Part shown: in pieces, positions 15,490-22,960 of the stretch | How the letters are laid out: each line of letters begins with the position of its first letter | Position numbering within the stretch: position 1 is the stretch's first letter | Assembly: GCA_022842885.1 (NCBI GenBank) | Contig: JALHOR010000065.1 | Span: 1 to 32,157 of the forward strand | Direction of reading: 5' to 3' | Length of the DNA: 32,157 nucleotides | DNA from: Anaerolineae bacterium | GTDB lineage: Bacteria; Chloroflexota; Anaerolineae; Aggregatilineales; Phototrophicaceae | The notes under the pieces: generated by a model | What the model saw: the letters and a program-made list of their open reading frames with translations, nothing else | The model's database searches: none | What the model was told of the DNA's origin: nothing | Translations under genes and position numbers: made by a program

Positions 15490-15567
15490 ACAGGCGGATT
15501 GCCAATGCAAATCCGCCCGTTTAATATTTATTCGTTGTCGCTGGCACAACTCAGCCAATCCGCCTGT
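15490..15567 (-). promoter_or_regulatory. Competing hairpins between yidC and jag
   Basis: Three related segments allow two exclusive folds. Fold A pairs ACAGGCGGATTG (15490-15501) with CAATCCGCCTGT (15556-15567), 12 bp perfect. Fold B pairs GGCGGATTGC (15493-15502) with GCAAATCCGCC (15507-15517), with one bulged A and a CAAT loop. Both use the same arm just before jag. No run of T follows either, so it is not a classic terminator; an RNA-processing site, attenuator or duplicated repeat is possible. Confidence 0.55.
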
Positions 15568-15569
15568 TG

Positions 15570-16472
15570 TTAGCGCGTTTTCTTCTTCTTGGTCTTTTTG
15601 GTCGTGCCACCATTGCTGTTGCCATTGGTGCTAAAATTGCTGGCACTGGCGGCGGCTTTTGCCGCAGGTTTTATCACCTCTTCATCATCCAAGATGAGGT
15701 CTTTGGTTTTGCGTTCACCACCTGTAAAACGCTCCACCAATTGTTTACCCCATGGGCTGTATTGGATAATCCCCAAGATATTGCTGGTGATAAAATACAC
15801 TGATAACCCTACCGAAAATGACAAGGCAAACGCGCCTAACATGATGGGCATGACTGTCGTCATAGACCGAGTCATAGCGGCAGCTTGATCCATCTCGCCG
15901 GATGAGTTGGTGGTATTTTGCCCCGTAGCCGATAAGGTCATTTTGGATTGGATATATGTCGTCGCCATGACTAACAACGGCAGTGCCAGCGCATACACCG
16001 GGTTAATAGGCGGAACAGGCGGTTGTGTCAAATCCATACCCAACCACATATTGTTCAGGGGTATCAAGTTGTCTAAGCCCGGCAGCATCAACCGTTCTGA
16101 TAAGTCTACGAGTTGGTAGGGCGAGTTCGCCAAGGCAAAATAAATCGCCTGATACAACGCAATCAAAATCGGGAATTGAATCAGCAGCGGCAAGCATCCC
16201 CCAAAGGGATTCACCCCTGCCTCTTTATACAATTCCATTTGTGCCTGCGCCAATTTTTCGCGGTCATCTTTGTATTTTTCTTGCAGTTTTTTCAGCCGGG
16301 GCTGTAGTTCCTGCATCCGCTTGGCAGATTGCTGCTGCTTCGCCATTAACGGAAACGTCAAAATCCGCACCAGTACCGTAAAGACCACAATTGCCAGTAC
16401 CACATCGTTCCCCAAGACAGAATACATCCAAGTCAACAGGGTTACGAATGGATTGATAATTAAATCCCACAT
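15570..16472 (-). CDS. yidC: Membrane protein insertase YidC/Oxa1
   Basis: YidC inserts and folds membrane proteins, alone or with SecYEG. The 300-residue form lacks the big periplasmic domain of Gram-negative proteobacteria and resembles SpoIIIJ. R36 (VLVRILTFPL) is the groove arginine. A cytoplasmic helical hairpin follows (AKRMQELQPRLKKLQEKYKD region), then GGCLPLLIQFPILIALYQAI and later membrane segments ending near YFITSNILGIIQY. The C-terminal tail is Asn/Gly/Ser-rich and ends in a Lys run, which fits ribosome binding. GGAG lies 12 bases before the ATG. Confidence 0.96.
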   Translation of the reverse strand: MWDLIINPFVTLLTWMYSVLGNDVVLAIVVFTVLVRILTFPLMAKQQQSAKRMQELQPRLKKLQEKYKDDREKLAQAQMELYKEAGVNPFGGCLPLLIQFPILIALYQAIYFALANSPYQLVDLSERLMLPGLDNLIPLNNMWLGMDLTQPPVPPINPVYALALPLLVMATTYIQSKMTLSATGQNTTNSSGEMDQAAAMTRSMTTVMPIMLGAFALSFSVGLSVYFITSNILGIIQYSPWGKQLVERFTGGERKTKDLILDDEEVIKPAAKAAASASNFSTNGNSNGGTTKKTKKKKTR

Positions 16473-16496
16473 GCGTGTTTTATCTCCACCATTCCG

Positions 16497-17690
16497 CTAA
16501 CGCCGATACGCCCAACCCTGATAACCACTGGTGTAATCCAGCGGGAAAGCATAAACCAAATGTGCTGCATCAACGGTACTCACGACGATCAAAGCCTCTG
16601 GAATTTTCAAACTATCACTCGGTTCCAGCAGCACCATATCCGATAAAATTTCAGGGCGTGCTTCAATTTCGCGCCGATTTAGGACGGCACCATCAGCGCG
16701 TGATAACCAGTATACCACGCCATCGCGGGATGCAACTATCACATAATCGCTGGTCACAAGGGGCGACGGGCGGATACCCTTTGTCCCGGCTTTGATGCTC
16801 CAAATCGCGGTCATATCATCAGGATTGATGGCATGAACATACCCACTCAAATCCGTCACATACAACACATTATCTGCCATAACGGGCGTACTCCAAATCC
16901 AGTTATTGGCTTTAAATTCGTTCACAATTTCCCCATCAAGCGAAATTTTGAAGACATTATGTGAATAACTGCCCACATAAAGAAAGCCATCATGGTACAG
17001 CGGGGCAGCCCCGGCTAACCCCTGCAAATCTACCGGATTTTCCCAGACAGTTTCGCCAGTCGTGGCATCAAAAGCATATAAATGATGATCAGTAGACACC
17101 ACATACAGCATGTTATCCACCAACAACGGGCTTGCCCAGACGCCTGCGTCGGTCTGCGCTGTCCACTGCAAATCATAATTTTCGCGGTCAAGCGCCACAA
17201 TATTGCGGTCTTTTAGCGGCACATACACCATCTCATCGGTGATAACCGCTTCAGCAATCGTGGGACCAGTCAGGGGAACACCTGTTGTCGAAGCAACCGT
17301 CGCCGTTAGCAAATCCACCTCTAACAAGCGATTGTTATACGCAGAAAAGAGCAGCGTCTCATCATCCAAGAAAACGGGACGCGCAAAAAATTGGGCGTTT
17401 TCGTACTGATGCCCATCAATCGTCCAGTTGCGCGGATTACCTTGTTCATCAAACCGGACTTCGCCTTCGGAATTTTCTAGGCGTGTTACCGCCCCATTCG
17501 TCGGCTCAACCAGCGTCATCACATGGTTATAAGCCACCAGCAAGCGCGTTTCCCCATTCATCTCAATCGTATCCAGAACGGGCCAACTCACCCCTGTACG
17601 AACAGGCACACACCCGGCAGCTAACACGACTGCCAAGACGACTACCCACCAAACACTACGAAATCGCATTGCTGTTTGAGGCGTTTTCAA
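16497..17690 (-). CDS. PQQ-like beta-propeller lipoprotein (BamB-like)
   Basis: The likely start is TTG 17690, because GGAG (the end of yidD) lies six bases upstream; the next ATG has no such site. The signal peptide ends in a lipobox LAAGC with C27, giving a lipoprotein on the outer face of the membrane. The mature part is a PQQ-repeat propeller, with recurrent patterns such as YVVSTDHHLYAFDATTGETV, LYVGSYSHNVFKISLDG and LYVTDLSGYVHAINPDD. In proteobacteria the propeller lipoprotein BamB helps outer-membrane assembly. Here it lies between yidD (3 bases upstream) and yidC (24 bases downstream), which suggests a role near the insertase; that is inference. Confidence 0.85.
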   Translation of the reverse strand: MKTPQTAMRFRSVWWVVVLAVVLAAGCVPVRTGVSWPVLDTIEMNGETRLLVAYNHVMTLVEPTNGAVTRLENSEGEVRFDEQGNPRNWTIDGHQYENAQFFARPVFLDDETLLFSAYNNRLLEVDLLTATVASTTGVPLTGPTIAEAVITDEMVYVPLKDRNIVALDRENYDLQWTAQTDAGVWASPLLVDNMLYVVSTDHHLYAFDATTGETVWENPVDLQGLAGAAPLYHDGFLYVGSYSHNVFKISLDGEIVNEFKANNWIWSTPVMADNVLYVTDLSGYVHAINPDDMTAIWSIKAGTKGIRPSPLVTSDYVIVASRDGVVYWLSRADGAVLNRREIEARPEILSDMVLLEPSDSLKIPEALIVVSTVDAAHLVYAFPLDYTSGYQGWAYRR

Positions 17691-17693
17691 CCA

Positions 17694-17912
17694 TTACTCC
17701 TTCGGAGGCACCGGGTCATAACCGCCGGGATAAAACGGTTGGCAGCGCCAAATGCGCCATAATCCTAACCGCAACCCCTTGAATAACCCATGAGTTTCTA
17801 TCGCTTGATACATATATTCAGAACAGGTCGGGGTAAACCGACAGGCAGAAGGGAGAGCCGGAGAAATGAAGCGTTTATAGAACCGGATTGATTTTAATGC
17901 CAGCCATTTCAT
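17694..17912 (-). CDS. yidD: Membrane protein insertion efficiency factor YidD
   Basis: A 72-residue protein with the family signature: a short amphipathic N-terminus ([15 protein letters not shown]), [15 protein letters not shown] with its cysteines, G-L-x-K-G, W-R-x-x-R-C-x-P and the closing GGYDPVP. YidD assists YidC in membrane protein insertion. The start is set at ATG 17912, five bases after the rnpA stop, with GGTGGG upstream; an ATG at 17927 overlapping rnpA would add five residues. Confidence 0.93.
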   Translation of the reverse strand: MKWLALKSIRFYKRFISPALPSACRFTPTCSEYMYQAIETHGLFKGLRLGLWRIWRCQPFYPGGYDPVPPKE

Positions 17913-17916
17913 TACG

Positions 17917-18264
17917 TTACCCACCATCCCCAGATAGCAGCATTAGTTTGTGGCACGCTTGCTCCACTATACGTTGTATGGCATGAAAAGGTTGCCCCAT
18001 GATACCGGGGCGGGCAATGATGACAACATCATACCCTTGCCGGAGTTGGGAATGCAGCAGGCGCAACACTTCGCGCAGTTGGCGTTTTATGCGGTTCCGT
18101 TGGACGGCTTTGCCCAATTTTTTGGTGGTGATTATCCCATAACGGTTATGGGGCAGTTGGTTCGCTGCCACATTCATCACCAACCAAGCATGAGACCGGC
18201 TCTGTCCCGTTTGCCGCAGTCGCTCAAAATCTTCACTGCGCGTCAGTCGTAAACGCCGCTGCAT
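17917..18264 (-). CDS. rnpA: Ribonuclease P protein component
   Basis: The 115-residue protein binds RNase P RNA and helps it process the 5' ends of tRNA precursors. The RNR motif is [14 protein letters not shown] (R56-R58), preceded by [10 protein letters not shown] and an N-terminal [17 protein letters not shown]-type substrate-contact segment. It starts 11 bases after the rpmH stop, as in most bacteria. No strong ribosome binding site precedes the ATG, so translation may depend on rpmH. A longer tail follows ARPG. Confidence 0.95.
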   Translation of the reverse strand: MQRRLRLTRSEDFERLRQTGQSRSHAWLVMNVAANQLPHNRYGIITTKKLGKAVQRNRIKRQLREVLRLLHSQLRQGYDVVIIARPGIMGQPFHAIQRIVEQACHKLMLLSGDGG

Positions 18265-18275
18265 TTAAGAAGCCA

Positions 18276-18455
18276 TTAGGAGGCGTTCCAGTTGGTTTTC
18301 TTCACATGGTTTGGGGTAACGGTTAATTGATGCCGACCTTTTTGGCGGCGGGCTTTTAATACTTTGCGCCCACCTTTTGTCGCCATCCGCGCCCGAAAAC
18401 CATGTACCCGCTTACGCCGACGAACTTTAGGCTGCCAGGTACGTTTGGTAGACAT
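18276..18455 (-). CDS. rpmH: Ribosomal protein bL34
   Basis: This 59-residue basic protein reads [20 protein letters not shown], then [21 protein letters not shown], the bL34 signature. It is longer than the usual 44-46 residues because of a 15-residue C-terminal extension ([16 protein letters not shown]). GAGGA lies about nine bases before the ATG. It heads the rnpA-yidD-yidC-jag operon behind a strong promoter. Confidence 0.95.
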   Translation of the reverse strand: MSTKRTWQPKVRRRKRVHGFRARMATKGGRKVLKARRQKGRHQLTVTPNHVKKTNWNAS

Positions 18456-18511
18456 GGTATGCTATCCTCTGCTGTGATATACTCACGATACTCGCCACTT
18501 TATGGCGCAGC

Positions 18512-18540
18512 ATTATATCCCGCCCCCCATAGCGGGTCAA
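18512..18540 (-). promoter_or_regulatory. Sigma-70 promoter of the rpmH operon
   Basis: On the minus strand TTGACC (18540-18535) and TATAAT (18517-18512) are 17 bases apart. The spacer is unusually G-rich. The start point would be near 18505, about 50 bases before the rpmH ATG. Confidence 0.85.
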
Positions 18541-18547
18541 CCCATGC

Positions 18548-18577
18548 TTGTCAGAGTTTGTGAGACTGGGATATAAT
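18548..18577 (+). promoter_or_regulatory. Divergent promoter of the unknown three-gene operon
   Basis: TTGTCA (18548-18553) and TATAAT (18572-18577) are 18 bases apart on the plus strand. Its -35 lies eight bases from that of the rpmH promoter, so the two polymerases would compete. The predicted leader is about 190 nt. Confidence 0.6.
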
Positions 18578-18696
18578 TTTAGTTTGTGAAATTCCTGATA
18601 CTGTGGTGAATGCAGGTCTATTCCTATTGTCAACGACCTCCGATTTTTTCGTACTAATAATCAATCGTGGAACTCTGGCTTTTAGCACCTGTTATG

Positions 18697-18746
18697 GGCG
18701 GCATATGCCGCCTTTGTCGTTTACCGGGCATCACCCCACATCCCGG
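18697..18746 (+). promoter_or_regulatory. Structured leader of the three-gene operon
   Basis: GGCGGCATATGCCGCC (18697-18712) is a perfect palindrome that folds with an ATAT loop and is followed by TTTGTCGTTT. A second stem pairs CCGGG (18724-18728) with CCCGG (18742-18746). GGAGG of the first gene begins about ten bases further on. The first hairpin could be an attenuator, as it sits inside the transcribed leader. I recognise no riboswitch. The rest of the 316-bp interval from 18456 holds the two promoters described. Confidence 0.45.
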
Positions 18747-18771
18747 CAGCCATCTGGAGGGTAGAAAAATC

Positions 18772-20328
18772 ATGTTAATTCAGCAATGGTCACGCAGTTT
18801 TGCTGTTACCGATGCGGACATCGAATATTTGACGGGGTTACTGCTTGAAAAAGAAACCCCTATGAGCAGTGCCGAATTGGCGTTGTCACTCATCCGCCGG
18901 CGTTTAGAAGATGAACAAACCGCCCTCTCATCGCGTTACCAAGATACTGTGATTTATAATCCAGCGGGCAGTTATCCGGTTGGCTCACGCTTGGTCTTTT
19001 CGCGGTTGGATTTTGCAACTGCCACGGTCATAGATACGCGGCGGGGCGATAACCCAGATTATGGCGATTACAACGTTATCAAGGTCAAATTTGATGACAC
19101 CAACCGTAATTCCGCTGCTCACCAGCGCGAATTTGCAGCAGAATTACAAATCACCCATCCCCTGACCAGCCATGCCCAAAGCGATAGCCTGCCCGGCACC
19201 ATCACCTTTAGCGCCGAAGAAATTCTCAACAGTGGCGATGTCGTTCTTAAAGCCATAGACAATGCTTTGCAAAAGAACAAAGATTTGATTCGTTTGGCAG
19301 GGCAATGGTTCCCGCGTGATTTGGTGCTGGATATGGATATTGGCACGCTGCATCTGGCAGAAGCCGTGTTAGATATTTCTGGCGGCGGGCCCTTATCGCC
19401 CGAAGATATTCTGGAGCAAATCGGCGGCGTGGCAAATGCTCCGCTGGCGTTGCAGACGTTTTCGCTCAATTTGGCGATGAGCCAAGACAAACGTTTTGAT
19501 GAAGTCGGACCCGCAGGTGAAATCCTGTGGTATCTGAACCGGATGGAACCAGAACCCGTGCGGAACATGCCGACCTCGTTGCAATATAAACCGATTCCGT
19601 ATGACGAAGATTTGCTGAGTGATGAGGTGTATGACCTCGAAACTGAGATGGATGATGAGCATACCGATATTGATTTTGAGGGCAAGTTACGCCGCGCTAA
19701 GAGTATCCTGATTTATCCCCATCGGCGCACGGGGACACTGCCACTTAATGCCAAAAATCGTCAAATTTTTCCGCATGGGCGCACACCACGCATTTATGTG
19801 GACTTGATTGATGGACAAGATGGCAGCCATTATGCCGGGTGGGTCGTGCATGAATTCAAATATGTCTATGGTCTGGAGCCGTATTACACCAAACATCGCC
19901 TGCCCGTAGGAGCCTATGTCACGGTTGAAAAAGGCGAAAAACCGGGGCAAATTATCGTCAGTCATGAAGCATACAAAGCCCGCACCGAATGGGTAACGGT
20001 GTTCGTTCCCGGTGAACAGATTCTGCTTGAAAATAAACGCCGGCTCATCGGCGCGGAATATGATGGTCAGGTATTGATTGGGGTAGATGATTTAGAGGCG
20101 CTTGATAAATTGGTGAAAGCCCACCAGCACAAAACGTTGGTGTCGCTGCTCAAACTTTTTCTGACGGAATTGAGCAAACTCTCACCGCAAGGAGCAGTCC
20201 ATGTCATCACTTTATATAGCGCCGTCAATGTGCTGCGGCGTTGTCCGCCGGGTCCTATCTTCGCCCTGCTGCGTGCGAACCCCGAATTTGAAGATGTCGG
20301 CGACCATTATTGGAAATTAAGTCACTAA
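18772..20328 (+). CDS. Unrecognised 518-residue protein, possible winged-helix ends
   Basis: The start is ATG 18772 with GGAGG eleven bases upstream; 35 upstream in-frame codons cross the leader hairpins and are unlikely to be coding. The protein is soluble, acidic in the centre (a DLETEMDDEHTDIDFEG stretch near 315) and has no signal peptide. The N-terminus (DADIEYLTGLLLEKETPMSS then AELALSLIRRRL) and the C-terminus (IFALLRANPEFEDVG then HYWKLSH) look like winged-helix pieces, the latter like the end of HARE-HTH-type domains. Residues about 50-110 (YPVGSRLVFSRLDFATATVI) suggest a beta barrel. I do not know this family. It starts a tight operon with two more unknown genes. Confidence 0.8.
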   Translation: MLIQQWSRSFAVTDADIEYLTGLLLEKETPMSSAELALSLIRRRLEDEQTALSSRYQDTVIYNPAGSYPVGSRLVFSRLDFATATVIDTRRGDNPDYGDYNVIKVKFDDTNRNSAAHQREFAAELQITHPLTSHAQSDSLPGTITFSAEEILNSGDVVLKAIDNALQKNKDLIRLAGQWFPRDLVLDMDIGTLHLAEAVLDISGGGPLSPEDILEQIGGVANAPLALQTFSLNLAMSQDKRFDEVGPAGEILWYLNRMEPEPVRNMPTSLQYKPIPYDEDLLSDEVYDLETEMDDEHTDIDFEGKLRRAKSILIYPHRRTGTLPLNAKNRQIFPHGRTPRIYVDLIDGQDGSHYAGWVVHEFKYVYGLEPYYTKHRLPVGAYVTVEKGEKPGQIIVSHEAYKARTEWVTVFVPGEQILLENKRRLIGAEYDGQVLIGVDDLEALDKLVKAHQHKTLVSLLKLFLTELSKLSPQGAVHVITLYSAVNVLRRCPPGPIFALLRANPEFEDVGDHYWKLSH

Positions 20329-20361
20329 CGACATAGCTGAAATTGAAAGGAGTCTTCGCGT

Positions 20362-20793
20362 ATGCCACCCGGAAGACCGACTGTATTAAAACCAACCGCC
20401 GATACCAAGTTCCATATTGAGTATGACTGGTGGGAACACGAGAACGAAGATTTGCGCGTTTATCTGCTGACCCATCTGCCACCAGAAAAACGCGAGTATT
20501 TCCAAACTTTGGAAGAAGCGCGGGTCGTGGATTATATCCACCCAGACACGGCAGAAGTGTTTCGCTTGGATGAATTACAATTGGCGCTGCAAGAAGCATC
20601 GCACGCACCCGATTTCATCAATCCACAAACATCGCTGGTTGATAGTGTGTTTCGGGTATTTTTGAAAAACGGCAATCAACCCCGTTCTCCGCGTGAATTG
20701 GCGGAAGATACTGGGCGCGATGCCACTACCATCCTCAGAACATTTGGGGGCGTCAAAATTTACAAAGGCATTCGTCCCTGCGGGGATGCATAA
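20362..20793 (+). CDS. Unrecognised 143-residue protein with C-terminal HTH-like segment
   Basis: AAAGGAG lies eight bases before the ATG, and the gene starts 33 bases after the preceding stop. The N-terminal part (YDWWEHENEDLRVYLLTHLP) is acidic and rich in aromatics; the middle has HPDTAEVFRLDELQLALQEA. The C-terminal 50 residues (DSVFRVFLKNGNQPRSPREL then AEDTGRDATTILRTFGG) look like a winged helix with a recognition helix at DATTILRTF. No membrane segment or catalytic motif is seen. Placement between two other unknown genes points to a common complex or pathway, but no function can be given. Confidence 0.8.
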   Translation: MPPGRPTVLKPTADTKFHIEYDWWEHENEDLRVYLLTHLPPEKREYFQTLEEARVVDYIHPDTAEVFRLDELQLALQEASHAPDFINPQTSLVDSVFRVFLKNGNQPRSPRELAEDTGRDATTILRTFGGVKIYKGIRPCGDA

Positions 20794-20807
20794 GGAGCAA
20801 TGGCAGC

Positions 20808-21233
20808 ATGTCGCGTGTTATCAATACCAACAGCCCACAAAAACGCCGCAATCATCATATGCGAACTATTGCGGAAATCCTGCGCCGCCTAGGGCAAAAG
20901 CCGGGCGTGGATGATGAAGTCAAAGATATGGTATCAGAGATTGTTTTTTGCTTGCGCGATATTGATGCCACAATTGCCGAATCGGTAGATGCGTGGGAAA
21001 AACGCAAATACTGGAAAAAAGCGGATGACTTCCAAGAAAAGTGGTGGTGGGCATCACAGTATGCCAAAAGTGTGGAAAAACTTGTCCGCGATGACAAATG
21101 GGACGATGTGCCTGCGACGATGATGAAATTGTTCCCACACTTTGCTGATATTGAGATTAACAAGATGATGCGCGATGAACGCGATTGGTTGGGCAGTTAT
21201 GAAAAGCTGATGGCAGAACCGCCCAAAGTGTAA
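20808..21233 (+). CDS. Unrecognised 141-residue helical protein
   Basis: AAGGAG lies ten bases before the ATG, 14 bases after the previous stop. The N-terminus is basic (QKRRNHHMRTIAEILRRLG). The rest is charged, Trp-rich and probably all helical (DAWEKRKYWKKADDFQEKWW, then QYAKSVEKLV). It ends the three-gene operon. An internal ATG at 20859 could give a shorter form. The aromatic-rich helices may be a partner-binding surface; I recognise no family. Confidence 0.78.
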   Translation: MSRVINTNSPQKRRNHHMRTIAEILRRLGQKPGVDDEVKDMVSEIVFCLRDIDATIAESVDAWEKRKYWKKADDFQEKWWWASQYAKSVEKLVRDDKWDDVPATMMKLFPHFADIEINKMMRDERDWLGSYEKLMAEPPKV

Positions 21234-21296
21234 GCAGCACCCAATGTCACCTGTCAATTTTGGCTCATGTGCATGTTGTGTGAAAAATGAATCTTG

Positions 21297-21324
21297 GTAG
21301 TGTCGAGGCATGCCTCGACACTAC
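21297..21324. repeat. 28-bp perfect palindrome, copy 2 (REP-like)
   Basis: This palindrome is base-for-base identical to that at 3202-3229 (half-site GTAGTGTCGAGGCA). The following 30 bases are also similar (GGAAAATCACTC, then TTGAA and TTAAGC). It too lies between convergent genes, here the unknown operon and a lipoprotein gene. Two such copies in 32 kb suggest many in the genome. Confidence 0.8.
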
Positions 21325-21394
21325 GGAAAATCACTCGTTTTGAATTTAAGCCTAATTTTTAATGAGGGCGCAGCTACCGCCCTCTTAGTTTTTC

Positions 21395-22327
21395 TTACCC
21401 CCCGCCCACAGGTATCGGGCTTGGCAGCACAAAAGGCGGGGGTGCTGATGAAAAGATGGGAGTGGGCAAAATAGGCATATCGCCCGTATACAGTGTCCAC
21501 GTAGCGCCGCCGGGCAGCAGCGAAAAAACCGCTGCATCGCCAGGTTGGCTGATGAAAATGCCGCCATCACGGGCGGTTTGCACTTTTACGGCATACGGCA
21601 GTTCCCATTCTTGGGTTGCCCACCCCAGCCGCGAGCGCATAATTTGGTCGCTGCGCCATAACAACCCAAATCCGCGACGGGGTTGCCACAAGCCCGGTGA
21701 TGGGGCGTTCAAAAATTCTCCCACGACTTCTTCCATTCCTTCTGCAAAATAATCGCGGAACACTTGCCAATAGGGGCTGCGATTATCCCGATACAACACA
21801 TAGATGGCATCTTGACTGCCCACCCAAATCATGTAACCCGCTTGAAATTCTTGGTACACCCCTTGCGTTGAATTGGGGGGATTGACCGGGCAACCCGGTG
21901 GACGCGGTTGGATAAAGAACCACGTTGTTTCACAGACTTCGTTAGCCGCCGCTGCAACTTCACGCGTGACCGGAATAATGACGCTGGTCGGCAACAAAAA
22001 GGTGGTACTCGTGGCTGTTACCGTTGTGGTGGGAGTCAGCGTTTGAGTCGGTGTTAGCGATTGTGTTGGGGTCAACGTCGGCGTTTTGCTTGGGGGCAGC
22101 GTGGGCGTGACCAACACATAAGCAGCATCTACCGTAATCGCTTGTAAAGGTGACAAAATTTCTTGTGTCGGGGGCGGCGGCGTTGGACTTAGCAGACGGG
22201 TTGGCGGAATCGTCGTGGGGGGTCCCAACGTCACATCGCTCACCAAACGCGCTCCACTAATCGGTTCTGATTGGGCAGCACATGCCGCTAACCCTAGCAT
22301 CAGCATAAACCAAATGAATAATTTCAC
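21395..22327 (-). CDS. Thr/Pro-linker lipoprotein of a Chloroflexota-type family
   Basis: The start is GTG 22327, with GGTGG just upstream; it puts a classic lipoprotein signal first (VKLFIWFMLMLGLAAC, lipid on C16), and the protein has 310 residues. A long linker rich in Thr, Pro and Ser (about 50-130, with repeated LTPTQ) leads to a globular C-terminal domain. That domain has GCPVNPPNSTQGVYQEFQAG, MIWVGSQDAIYVLY, a W-rich stretch, RGFGLLWRSD and RLGWATQEW, a pattern repeatedly seen in surface proteins of Chloroflexota. Its function is unknown; a spacer plus ligand-binding head is the likely form. The C-terminus is again Pro-rich. Confidence 0.75.
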   Translation of the reverse strand: MKLFIWFMLMLGLAACAAQSEPISGARLVSDVTLGPPTTIPPTRLLSPTPPPPTQEILSPLQAITVDAAYVLVTPTLPPSKTPTLTPTQSLTPTQTLTPTTTVTATSTTFLLPTSVIIPVTREVAAAANEVCETTWFFIQPRPPGCPVNPPNSTQGVYQEFQAGYMIWVGSQDAIYVLYRDNRSPYWQVFRDYFAEGMEEVVGEFLNAPSPGLWQPRRGFGLLWRSDQIMRSRLGWATQEWELPYAVKVQTARDGGIFISQPGDAAVFSLLPGGATWTLYTGDMPILPTPIFSSAPPPFVLPSPIPVGGG

Positions 22328-22515
22328 TCTACCACCATCCAAGCGCACAAACTCTCTTTCCGATTGATTGTAGGAAAAGTGGCGGAACATGCAACCATCG
22401 GTATCGGCGATAGCGACATTTACCCAATCGAGCAGCAGCGCAAAAGTGCCAGAAAGTGTTTCTGTTGTTATCATTATGCCAGACAAAAAGAATTGTCTCA
22501 GAAAGGAACTGCCGC

Positions 22516-22863
22516 ATGTCGCGTAAAACAGGCAAAGAAGCGCGGGTCGAGCGTATTACTTGGTTTGCTTTGGTTATGGTCTTTGCGCCGCTAAGTTTGG
22601 GCAATTGGCTGCAAACCATGCCGCCCTATGTAGTGCCATTTGCAGTGATGTTTATCTTATTAGTCTCTGGGTTTTATCAATATCGGCAAGGCTGGCGCAT
22701 TAGCCCCATTGTGTGGATTATTGCGGCGCTGATGGGCGTAATGGGCGGGTATGGCGTTTATACTGTCTATTGGGGGGGTACCCCACTGGTAGACCCGATT
22801 TTAGTGGCTTTGGTGGGAACAGTGGCGATTATTAGTTTTGGTGTTTTAAGCAACGAGAGTTAG
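22516..22863 (+). CDS. Small integral membrane protein, unknown
   Basis: ATG 22516 is preferred over an upstream in-frame ATG because AAGGAA lies eight bases before it and the protein then starts with a basic stretch (MSRKTGKEARVERITW). The 115 residues hold about four hydrophobic segments (ALVMVFAPLSLGNWL, VPFAVMFILLVSGFY, IVWIIAALMGVMGGYGVY, ILVALVGTVAIISFGVL). No motif is recognised. It precedes pucR by 97 bases on the same strand, but pucR seems to have its own promoter. Confidence 0.75.
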   Translation: MSRKTGKEARVERITWFALVMVFAPLSLGNWLQTMPPYVVPFAVMFILLVSGFYQYRQGWRISPIVWIIAALMGVMGGYGVYTVYWGGTPLVDPILVALVGTVAIISFGVLSNES

Positions 22864-22883
22864 CGTGTTTTATACAAACGCAA

Positions 22884-22921
22884 TTGTGCATATTGACAGA
22901 AAGTGGGCAATGCGTTAATAG
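22884..22921 (+). promoter_or_regulatory. pucR promoter overlapped by a repeated 12-nt element
   Basis: TTGACA (22893-22898) is a perfect -35 with a weak TAATAG -10 17 bases later (22916-22921). The element TTGTGCATATTG (22884-22895) overlaps the -35 and occurs again, identical, upstream of gltB at 24711-24722. A protein bound there would block polymerase, as expected for negative autoregulation. Confidence 0.5.
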
Positions 22922-22960
22922 TTAAGCACAATGCCACCACACACCTAAACATAAGCCTTT

